64,000 nt of DNA from Limanda limanda. Lineage: Eukaryota > Chordata > Actinopteri > Pleuronectiformes > Pleuronectidae. Below are positions 38,197 through 49,889 of the stretch, one piece after another. Below the pieces are notes generated by a model. That model saw only the letters and a program-made list of their open reading frames with translations. It did not search any database and was not told where the DNA came from. Position numbers and translations under genes: made by a program. Every line of letters begins with the position of its first letter. The stretch's first letter is position 1. The DNA is taken from contig NW_026870595.1 in the NCBI RefSeq assembly GCF_963576545.1, positions 1 to 64,000 of the forward strand, read 5' to 3'.

Positions 38197-41100
38197 ATGT
38201 CACTAAACAGCTGGAAACGGGGAGATAAGCCTTTTTTGGAAGCATCGATTAAGATTTCTGACTTTTTCATCACATGTCAGCTCAAGTGTCAGAAAAGCGC
38301 TGGAAACAGGGAGATCTGCCTTTTTTTGGAAGAAAAGGTTAAATTCTTGAATTTTTCATCACACATCATCCCAAATGTCACTAAACAGCTGGAAACGGGG
38401 AGATAAGCCTTTTTTGGAAGCATTGATTAAGATTTCTGACTTTTTCATCACATGTCAGCCCAAGTGTCAGAAAAGCGCTGGAAACAGGGAGATCTGCCTT
38501 TTTTTGGAAGAAAAGGTTAAATTCTTGAATTTTTCATCACACATCATCCCAAATGTCACTAAACAGCTGGAAACGGGGAGCTAAGCCTTTTTTGGAACCA
38601 TTGATTAAGATTTTGACTTTTTCATCACATATCAGCTCCAGTGTCAGAAAAGCGCTGGAAACAGGGAGATAAGCCTTTTTTGGAAGAAATGGTTAAATTC
38701 TTGAATTTTTCATCACACATCATCCCAAATGTCACTAAACAGCTGGAAACGGGGAGATAAGCCTTTTTTGGAAGCAATGGTTAACATTTTGACTTTTTCA
38801 TCACATATCAGCTCCAGTGTCAGAAAAGCGCTGGAAACAGGGAGATCTGCCTTTTTTTGGAAGAAAAGGTTAAATTCTTGAATTTTTCATCACACATCAT
38901 CCCAAATGTCACTAAACAGCTGGAAACGGGGAGATAAGCCTTTTTTGGAACCATTGATTAAGATTTCTGACTTTTTCATAACATGTCAGCCCAAGTGTCA
39001 GAAAAGCGCTGGAAACAGGGAGATAAGCCTTTTTTGGAAGAAATGGTTAAATTCTCGAATTTTTCATCACACATCATCCCAAATGTCACTAAACAGCTGG
39101 AAACGGGGATATAAGCCTTTTTTGGAATCATTGATTAAGATTTCTGACTTTTTCATCACATGTCAGCCCAAGTGTCAGAAAAGCGCTGGAAACAGGGAGA
39201 TAACCCTTTTTTGGAAGAAATGGTTAAATTTTTGAATTTGTCATCACACATCATCCCAAATGTCACTAAACAGCTGGAAACGGGGAGATAAGCCTTTTTT
39301 GGAAGCAATGGTTAACATTTTGACTTTTTCATCACATATCAGCTCCAGTGTCAGAAAAGCGCTGGAAACAGGGAGATCTGCCTTTTTTTGGAAGAAAAGG
39401 TTAAATTCTTGAATTTTTCATCACACATCATCCCAAATGTCACTAAACAGCTGGAAACGGGGAGATAAGCCTTTTTTGGAAGCATCGATTAAGATTTCTG
39501 ACTTTTTCATCACATGTCAGCCCAAGTGTCAGAAAAGCGCTGGAAACAGGGAGATCTGCCTTTTTTTGGAAGAAAAGGTTAAATTCTTGAATTTTTCATC
39601 ACACATCATCCCAAATGTCACTAAACAGCTGGAAACGGGGAGATAAGCCTTTTTTGGAACCATTGATTAAGATTTCTGACTTTTTCATCACATGTCAGCC
39701 CAAGTGTCAGAAAAGCGCTGGAAACAGGGAGATAAGCCTTTTTTGGAAGAAATGGTTAAATTCTTGAATTTTTCATCACACATCATCCCAAATGTCACTA
39801 AACAGCTGGAAACGGGGAGATAAGCCTTTTTTGGAACCATTGATTAAGATTTCTGACTTTTTCATCACATGTCAGCCCAAGTGTCAGAAAAGCGCTGGAA
39901 ACAGGGAGATCTGCCTTTTTTTGGAAGAAAAGGTTAAATTCTTGAATTTTTCATCACACATCATCCCAAATGTCACTAAACAGCTGGAAACGGGGAGCTA
40001 AGCCTTTTTTGGAACCATTGATTAAGATTTCTGACTTTTTCATCACATGTCAGCCCAAGTGTCAGAAAAGCGCTGGAAACAGGGAGATAAGCCTTTTTTG
40101 GAAGAAATGGTTAAATTCTCTAATTTTTCATCACACATCATCCCAAATGTCACTAAACAGCTGGAAACGGGGATATAAGCCTTTTTTGGAAGCATTGATT
40201 AAGATTTCTGACTTTTTCATCACATGTCAGCCCAAGTGTCAGAAAAGCGCTGGAAACAGGGAGATAAGCCTTTTTTGGAAGAAATGGTTAAATTCTTGAA
40301 TTTGTCATCACACATCATCCCAAATGTCACTAAACAGCTGGAAACGGGGAGATAAGCCTTTTTTGGAAGCATTGATTAAGATTTCTGACTTTTTCATCAC
40401 ATGTCAGCCCAAGTGTCAGAAAAATGCTGGAAACAGGGAGATCTGCCTTTTTTTGGAAGAAAAGGTTAAATTCTTGAATTTGTCATCACACATCATCCCA
40501 AATGTCACTAAACAGCTGGAAACGGGGAGATAAGCCTTTTTTGGAAGCAATGGTTAACATTTTGACTTTTTCATCACATATCAGCTCCAGTGTCAGAAAA
40601 GCGCTGGAAACAGGGAGATCTGCCTTTTTTTGGAAGAAAAGGTTAAATTCTTGAATTTTTCATCACACATCATCCCAAATGTCACTAAACAGCTGGAAAC
40701 GGGGAGATAAGCCTTTTTTGGAACCATTGATTAAGATTTCTGACTTTTTCATCACATGTCAGCCCAAGTGTCAGAAAAGCGCTGGAAACAGGGAGATAAG
40801 CCTTTTTTGGAAGAAATGGTTAAATTCTCGAATTTTTCATCACACATCATCCCAAATGTCACTAAACAGCTGGAAACGGGGAGATAAGCCTTTTTTGGAA
40901 GCATTGATTAAGATTTCTGACTTTTTCATCACATGTCAGCCCAATTGTCAGAAAAGCGCTGGAAACAGGGAGATAAGCCTTTTTTGGAAGAAATGGTTAA
41001 ATTCTTGAATTTTTCATCACACATCATCCCAAATGTCACTAAACAGCTGGAAACGGGGAGATAAGCCTTTTTTGGAAGCATTGATTAAGATTTCTGACTT

Positions 41101-43688
41101 TTTCATCACATGTCAGCCCAAGTGTCAGAAAAGCGCTGGAAACAGGGAGATCTGCCTTTTTTTGGAAGAAAAGGTTAAATTCTTGAATTTTTCATCACAC
41201 ATCATCCCAAATGTCACTAAACAGCTGGAAACGGGGAGCTAAGCCTTTTTTGGAACCATTGATTAAGATTTCTGACTTTTTCATCACATGTCAGCCCAAG
41301 TGTCAGAAAAGCGCTGGAAACAGGGAGATCTGCCTTTTTTTGGAAGAAAAGGTTAAATTCTTGAATTTTTCATCACACATCATCCCAAATGTCACTAAAC
41401 AGCTGGAAACGGGGAGATAAGCCTTTTTTGGAAGCATTGATTAAGATTTCTGACTTTTTCATCACATGTCAGCCCAAGTGTCAGAAAAGCGCTGGAAACA
41501 GGGAGATCTGCCTTTTTTTGGAAGAAAAGGTTAAATTCTTGAATTTTTCATCACACATCATCCCAAATGTCACTAAACAGCTGGAAACGGGGAGCTAAGC
41601 CTTTTTTGGAACCATTGATTAAGATTTCTGACTTTTTCATCACATGTCAGCCCAAGTGTCAGAAAAGCGCTGGAAACAGGGAGATAAGCCTTTTTTGGAA
41701 GAAATGGTTAAATTCTTGAATTTTTCATCACACATCATCCCAAATGTCACTAAACAGCTGGAAACGGGGAGATAAGCCTTTTTTGGAAGCATTGATTAAG
41801 ATTTCTGACTTTTTCATCACATGTCAGCCCAAGTGTCAGAAAAGTGCTGGAAACAGGGAGATCTGCCTTTTTTTGGAAGAAAAGGTTAAATTCTTGAATT
41901 TTTCATCACACATCATCCCAAATGTCACTAAACAGCTGGAAACGGGGAGATAAGCCTTTTTTGGAACCATTGATTGACATTTTGACTTTTTCATCACATA
42001 TCAGCTCCAGTGTCAGAAAAGCGCTGGAAACAGGGAGATAAGCCTTTTTTGGAAGAAATGGTTAAATTCTTGAATTTTTCATCACACATCATCCCAAATG
42101 TCACTAAACAGCTGGAAATGGGGATATAAGCCTTTTTTGGAAGCATTGATTAAGATTTCTGACTTTTTCATCACATGTCAGCCCAAGTGTCAGAAAAGCG
42201 CTGGAAACAGGGAGATCTGCCTTTTTTTGGAAGAAAAGGTTAAATTCTTGAATTTTTCATCACACATCATCCCAAATGTCACTTAACAGCTGGAAACGGG
42301 GAGCTAAGCCTTTTTTGGAACCATTGATTAAGATTTCTGTCTTTTTCATCACATGTCAGCCCAAGTGTCAGAAAAGCGCTGGAAACAGGGAGATAAGCCT
42401 TTTTTGGAAGAAATGGTTAAATTCTTGAATTTTTCATCACACATCATCCCAAATGTCACTAAACAGCTGGAAACGGGGAGATAAGCCTTTTTTGGAAGCA
42501 TTGATTAAGATTTCTGACTTTTTCATCACATGTCAGCCCAAGTGTCAGAAAAGCGCTGGAAACAGGGAGATAAGCCTTTTTTGGAAGAAATGGTTAAATT
42601 CTCGAATTTTTCATCACACATCATCCCAAATGTCACTAAACAGCTGGAAACGGGGATATAAGCCTTTTTTGGAAGCATTGATTAAGATTTCTGACTTTTT
42701 CATCACATGTCAACCCAAGTGTCAGAAAAGCGCTGGAAACAGGGAGATAAGCCTTTTTTGGAAGAAATGGTTAAATTCTTGAATTTGTCATCACACATCA
42801 TCCCAAATGTCACTAAACAGCTGGAAACGGGGAGATAAGCCTTTTTTGGAAGCAATGGTTAACATTTTGACTTTTTCATCACATAGCTCCAGTGTCAGAA
42901 AAGCGCTGGAAACAGGGAGATCTGCCTTTTTTTGGAAGAAAAGGTTAAATTCTTGAATTTTTCATCACACATCATCCTAATGTCACTAAACAGCTGGAAA
43001 CGGGGAGATAAGCCTTTTTTGGAACCATTGATTAAGATTTCTGACTTTTTCATCACATGTCAGCCCAAGTGTCAGAAAAGCGCTGGAAACAGGGAGATCT
43101 GCCTTTTTTTGGAAGAAAAGGTTAAATTCTTGAATTTTTCATCACACATCATCCCAAATGTCACTAAACAGCTGGAAACGGGGAGCTAAGCCTTTTTTGG
43201 AACCATTGATTAAGATTTCTGACTTTTTCATCACATGTCAGCCCAAGTGTCAGAAAAGCGCTGGAAACAGGGAGATAAGCCTTTTTTGGAAGAAATGGTT
43301 AAATTCTCGAATTTTTCATCACACATCATCCCAAATGTCACTAAACAGCTGGAAACGGGGATATAAGCCTTTTTTGGAAGCATTGATTAAGATTTCTGAC
43401 TTTTTCATCACATGTCAGCCCAAGTGTCAGAAAAGCGCTGGAAACAGGGAGATAAGCCTTTTTTGGAAGAAATGGTTAAATTCTTGAATTTGTCATCACA
43501 CATCATCCCAAATGTCACTAAACAGCTGGAAACGGGGAGATAAGCCGTTTTTGGAAGCAATGGTTAACATTTTGACTTTTTCATCACATATCAGCTCCAG
43601 TGTCAGAAAAGCGCTGGAAACAGGGAGATCTGCCTTTTTTTGGAAGAAAAGGTTAAATTCTTGAATTTTTCATCACACATCATCCCAA
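38197..43688 (+). repeat. 31-monomer higher-order repeat, 5492 bp, first copy
   Basis: The unit lies between two ATCGATT and AGCTCAAGTG monomers at 38197 and 43689. Landmarks at 38375, 38906 and 39437 recur 5491-5492 bp later. From 39792 on the shift is 5669 bp (39970 to 45639, 41033 to 46702, 42453 to 48122), so the next copy has one extra monomer near 45.11-45.28 kb. Private tags shared with that copy are AAAGTGCTGG (~41843), TGTCAACCCAAG (~42708), ACATAGCTCC (~42881) and CATCCTAATG (~42973). Confidence 0.88.
42881..42890 (+). repeat. 3 bp deletion tag in an A3 half (ACATAGCTCC)
   Basis: A3 halves normally read ACATATCAGCTCC. This copy lacks three bases. The identical deletion is found at about 48550-48559, 5669 bp downstream, and nowhere else that I saw. 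It is a good private marker for the young 31/32-monomer duplication. Confidence 0.85.
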
Positions 43689-46600
43689 ATGTCACTAAAC
43701 AGCTGGAAACGGGGAGATAAGCCTTTTTTGGAAGCATCGATTAAGATTTCTGACTTTTTCATCACATGTCAGCTCAAGTGTCAGAAAAGCGCTGGAAACA
43801 GGGAGATCTGCCTTTTTTTGGAAGAAAAGGTTAAATTCTTGAATTTTTCATCACACATCATCCCAAATGTCACTAAACAGCTGGAAACGGGGAGATAAGC
43901 CTTTTTTGGAAGCATTGATTAAGATTTCTGACTTTTTCATCACATGTCAGCCCAAGTGTCAGAAAAGCGCTGGAAACAGGGAGATCTGCCTTTTTTTGGA
44001 AGAAAAGGTTAAATTCTTGAATTTTTCATCACACATCATCCCAAATGTCACTAAACAGCTGGAAACGGGGAGCTAAGCCTTTTTTGGAACCATTGATTAA
44101 GATTTTGACTTTTTCATCACATATCAGCTCCAGTGTCAGAAAAGCGCTGGAAACAGGGAGATAAGCCTTTTTTGGAAGAAATGGTTAAATTCTTGAATTT
44201 TTCATCACACATCATCCCAAATGTCACTAAACAGCTGGAAACGGGGAGATAAGCCTTTTTTGGAAGCAATGGTTAACATTTTGACTTTTTCATCACATAT
44301 CAGCTCCAGTGTCAGAAAAGCGCTGGAAACAGGGAGATCTGCCTTTTTTTGGAAGAAAAGGTTAAATTCTTGAATTTTTCATCACACATCATCCCAAATG
44401 TCACTAAACAGCTGGAAACGGGGAGATAAGCCTTTTTTGGAACCATTGATTAAGATTTCTGACTTTTTCATAACATGTCAGCCCAAGTGTCAGAAAAGCG
44501 CTGGAAACAGGGAGATAAGCCTTTTTTGGAAGAAATGGTTAAATTCTCGAATTTTTCATCACACATCATCCCAAATGTCACTAAACAGCTGGAAACGGGG
44601 ATATAAGCCTTTTTTGGAATCATTGATTAAGATTTCTGACTTTTTCATCACATGTCAGCCCAAGTGTCAGAAAAGCGCTGGAAACAGGGAGATAAGCCTT
44701 TTTTGGAAGAAATGGTTAAATTTTTGAATTTGTCATCACACATCATCCCAAATGTCACTAAACAGCTGGAAACGGGGAGATAAGCCTTTTTTGGAAGCAA
44801 TGGTTAACATTTTGACTTTTTCATCACATATCAGCTCCAGTGTCAGAAAAGCGCTGGAAACAGGGAGATCTGCCTTTTTTGGAAGAAAAGGTTAAATTCT
44901 TGAATTTTTCATCACACATCATCCCAAATGTCACTAAACAGCTGGAAACGGGGAGATAAGCCTTTTTTGGAAGCATCGATTAAGATTTCTGACTTTTTCA
45001 TCACATGTCAGCCCAAGTGTCAGAAAAGCGCTGGAAACAGGGAGATCTGCCTTTTTTTGGAAGAAAAGGTTAAATTCTTGAATTTTTCATCACACATCAT
45101 CCCAAATGTCACTAAACAGCTGGAAACGGGGAGATAAGCCTTTTTTGGAAGCATTGATTAAGATTTCTGACTTTTTCATCACATGTCAGCCCAAGTGTCA
45201 GAAAAGCGCTGGAAACAGGGAGATCTGCCTTTTTTTGGAAGAAAAGGTTAAATTCTTGAATTTTTCATCACACATCATCCCAAATGTCACTAAACAGCTG
45301 GAAACGGGGAGATAAGCCTTTTTTGGAACCATTGATTAAGATTTCTGACTTTTTCATCACATGTCAGCCCAAGTGTCAGAAAAGCGCTGGAAACAGGGAG
45401 ATAAGCCTTTTTTGGAAGAAATGGTTAAATTCTTGAATTTTTCATCACACATCATCCCAAATGTCACTAAACAGCTGGAAACGGGGAGATAAGCCTTTTT
45501 TGGAACCATTGATTAAGATTTCTGACTTTTTCATCACATGTCAGCCCAAGTGTCAGAAAAGCGCTGGAAACAGGGAGATCTGCCTTTTTTTGGAAGAAAA
45601 GGTTAAATTCTTGAATTTTTCATCACACATCATCCCAAATGTCACTAAACAGCTGGAAACGGGGAGCTAAGCCTTTTTTGGAACCATTGATTAAGATTTC
45701 TGACTTTTTCATCACATGTCAGCCCAAGTGTCAGAAAAGCGCTGGAAACAGGGAGATAAGCCTTTTTTGGAAGAAATGGTTAAATTCTCTAATTTTTCAT
45801 CACACATCATCCCAAATGTCACTAAACAGCTGGAAACGGGGATATAAGCCTTTTTTGGAAGCATTGATTAAGATTTCTGACTTTTTCATCACATGTCAGC
45901 CCAAGTGTCAGAAAAGCGCTGGAAACAGGGAGATAAGCCTTTTTTGGAAGAAATGGTTAAATTCTTGAATTTGTCATCACACATCATCCCAAATGTCACT
46001 AAACAGCTGGAAACGGGGAGATAAGCCTTTTTTGGAAGCATTGATTAAGATTTCTGACTTTTTCATCACATGTCAGCCCAAGTGTCAGAAAAATGCTGGA
46101 AACAGGGAGATCTGCCTTTTTTTGGAAGAAAAGGTTAAATTCTTGAATTTGTCATCACACATCATCCCAAATGTCACTAAACAGCTGGAAACGGGGAGAT
46201 AAGCCTTTTTTGGAAGCAATGGTTAACATTTTGACTTTTTCATCACATATCAGCTCCAGTGTCAGAAAAGCGCTGGAAACAGGGAGATCTGCCTTTTTTT
46301 GGAAGAAAAGGTTAAATTCTTGAATTTTTCATCACACATCATCCCAAATGTCACTAAACAGCTGGAAACGGGGAGATAAGCCTTTTTTGGAACCATTGAT
46401 TAAGATTTCTGACTTTTTCATCACATGTCAGCCCAAGTGTCAGAAAAGCGCTGGAAACAGGGAGATAAGCCTTTTTTGGAAGAAATGGTTAAATTCTCGA
46501 ATTTTTCATCACACATCATCCCAAATGTCACTAAACAGCTGGAAACGGGGAGATAAGCCTTTTTTGGAAGCATTGATTAAGATTTCTGACTTTTTCATCA

Positions 46601-49600
46601 CATGTCAGCCCAATTGTCAGAAAAGCGCTGGAAACAGGGAGATAAGCCTTTTTTGGAAGAAATGGTTAAATTCTTGAATTTTTCATCACACATCATCCCA
46701 AATGTCACTAAACAGCTGGAAACGGGGAGATAAGCCTTTTTTGGAAGCATTGATTAAGATTTCTGACTTTTTCATCACATGTCAGCCCAAGTGTCAGAAA
46801 AGCGCTGGAAACAGGGAGATCTGCCTTTTTTTGGAAGAAAAGGTTAAATTCTTGAATTTTTCATCACACATCATCCCAAATGTCACTAAACAGCTGGAAA
46901 CGGGGAGCTAAGCCTTTTTTGGAACCATTGATTAAGATTTCTGACTTTTTCATCACATGTCAGCCCAAGTGTCAGAAAAGCGCTGGAAACAGGGAGATCT
47001 GCCTTTTTTTGGAAGAAAAGGTTAAATTCTTGAATTTTTCATCACACATCATCCCAAATGTCACTAAACAGCTGGAAACGGGGAGATATGCCTTTTTTGG
47101 AAGCATTGATTAAGATTTCTGACTTTTTCATCACATGTCAGCCCAAGTGTCAGAAAAGCGCTGGAAACAGGGAGATCTGCCTTTTTTTGGAAGAAAAGGT
47201 TAAATTCTTGAATTTTTCATCACACATCATCCCAAATGTCACTAAACAGCTGGAAACGGGGAGCTAAGCCTTTTTTGGAACCATTGATTAAGATTTCTGA
47301 CTTTTTCATCACATGTCAGCCCAAGTGTCAGAAAAGCGCTGGAAACAGGGAGATAAGCCTTTTTTGGAAGAAATGGTTAAATTCTTGAATTTTTCATCAC
47401 ACATCATCCCAAATGTCACTAAACAGCTGGAAACGGGGAGATAAGCCTTTTTTGGAAGCATTGATTAAGATTTCTGACTTTTTCATCACATGTCAGCCCA
47501 AGTGTCAGAAAAGTGCTGGAAACAGGGAGATCTGCCTTTTTTTGGAAGAAAAGGTTAAATTCTTGAATTTTTCATCACACATCATCCCAAATGTCACTAA
47601 ACAGCTGGAAACGGGGAGATAAGCCTTTTTTGGAACCATTGATTGACATTTTGACTTTTTCATCACATATCAGCTCCAGTGTCAGAAAAGCGCTGGAAAC
47701 AGGGAGATAAGCCTTTTTTGGAAGAAATGGTTAAATTCTTGAATTTTTCATCACACATCATCCCAAATGTCACTAAACAGCTGGAAATGGGGATATAAGC
47801 CTTTTTTGGAAGCATTGATTAAGATTTCTGACTTTTTCATCACATGTCAGCCCAAGTGTCAGAAAAGCGCTGGAAACAGGGAGATCTGCCTTTTTTTGGA
47901 AGAAAAGGTTAAATTCTTGAATTTTTCATCACACATCATCCCAAATGTCACTTAACAGCTGGAAACGGGGAGCTAAGCCTTTTTTGGAACCATTGATTAA
48001 GATTTCTGTCTTTTTCATCACATGTCAGCCCAAGTGTCAGAAAAGCGCTGGAAACAGGGAGATAAGCCTTTTTTGGAAGAAATGGTTAAATTCTTGAATT
48101 TTTCATCACACATCATCCCAAATGTCACTAAACAGCTGGAAACGGGGAGATAAGCCTTTTTTGGAAGCATTGATTAAGATTTCTGACTTTTTCATCACAT
48201 GTCAGCCCAAGTGTCAGAAAAGCGCTGGAAACAGGGAGATAAGCCTTTTTTGGAAGAAATGGTTAAATTCTCGAATTTTTCATCACACATCATCCCAAAT
48301 GTCACTAAACAGCTGGAAACGGGGATATAAGCCTTTTTTGGAAGCATTGATTAAGATTTCTGACTTTTTCATCACATGTCAACCCAAGTGTCAGAAAAGC
48401 GCTGGAAACAGGGAGATAAGCCTTTTTTGGAAGAAATGGTTAAATTCTTGAATTTGTCATCACACATCATCCCAAATGTCACTAAACAGCTGGAAACGGG
48501 GAGATAAGCCTTTTTTGGAAGCAATGGTTAACATTTTGACTTTTTCATCACATAGCTCCAGTGTCAGAAAAGCGCTGGAAACAGGGAGATCTGCCTTTTT
48601 TTGGAAGAAAAGGTTAAATTCTTGAATTTTTCATCACACATCATCCTAATGTCACTAAACAGCTGGAAACGGGGAGATAAGCCTTTTTTGGAACCATTGA
48701 TTAAGATTTCTGACTTTTTCATCACATGTCAGCCCAAGTGTCAGAAAAGCGCTGGAAACAGGGAGATAAGCCTTTTTTGGAAGAAATGGTTAAATTCTCG
48801 AATTTTTCATCACACATCATCCCAAATGTCACTAAACAGCTGGAAACGGGGATATAAGCCTTTTTTGGAAGCATTGATTAAGATTTCTGACTTTTTCATC
48901 ACATGTCAGCCCAAGTGTCAGAAAAGCGCTGGAAACAGGGAGATAAGCCTTTTTTGGAAGAAATGGTTAAATTCTTGAATTTGTCATCACACATCATCCC
49001 AAATGTCACTAAACAGCTGGAAACGGGGAGATAAGCCTTTTTTGGAAGCAATGGTTAACATTTTGACTTTTTCATCACATATCAGCTCCAGTGTCAGAAA
49101 AGCGCTGGAAACAGGGAGATCTGCCTTTTTTTGGAAGAAAAGGTTAAATTCTTGAATTTTTCATCACACATCATCCCAAATGTCACTAAACAGCTGGAAA
49201 CGGGGAGCTAAGCCTTTTTTGGAAGCATTGATTAAGATTTCTGACTTTTTCATCACATGTCAGCCCAAGTGTCAGGAAAAGCGCTGGAAACAGGGAGATC
49301 TGCCTTTTTTTGGAAGAAAAGGTTAAATTCTTGAATTTTTCATCACACATCATCCCAAATGTCACTAAACAGCTGGAAACGGGGAGCTAAGCCTTTTTTG
49401 GAACCATTGATTAAGATTTCTGACTTTTTCATCACATGTCAGCCCAAGTGTCAGAAAAGCGCTGGAAACAGGGAGATAAGCCTTTTTTGGAAGAAATGGT
49501 TAAATTCTTGAATTTTTCATCACACATCATCCCAAATGTCACTAAACAGCTGGAAACGGGGAGATAAGCCTTTTTTGGAAGCAATGGTTAACATTTTGAC

Positions 49601-49889
49601 CATTTCATCACATATCAGCTCCAGTGTCAGAAAAGCGCTGGAAACAGGGAGATCTGCCTTTTTTTGGAAGAAAAGGTTAAATTCTTGAATTTTTCATCAC
49701 ACATCATCCCAAATGTCACTAAACAGCTGGAAACGGGGAGCTAAGCCTTTTTTGGAACCATTGATTAAGATTTCTGACTTTTTCATCACATGTCAGCCCA
49801 AGTGTCAGAAAAGCGCTGGAAACAGGGAGATAAGCCTTTTTTGGAAGAAATGGTTAAATTCTTGAATTTTTCATCACACATCATCCCAA
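43689..49889 (+). repeat. 31/32-monomer higher-order repeat, second copy and transition to right flank, 35 monomers
   Basis: The first ~5 kb duplicates 38197-43080 with the private tags listed for that copy reappearing at about 47512, 48377, 48550 and 48642. After about 48.75 kb it leaves that pattern and moves to right-flank monomers: ATTTTGACCATTTCATC first appears near 49.60 kb, and GTCAGGAAAAGCGC with an extra G near 49.27 kb. The last core-type CCATTGATTGACAT is at about 47.64 kb and the last TCTCTAAT at about 45.79 kb. The B1 half near 44.88 kb has only six T. Confidence 0.8.
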
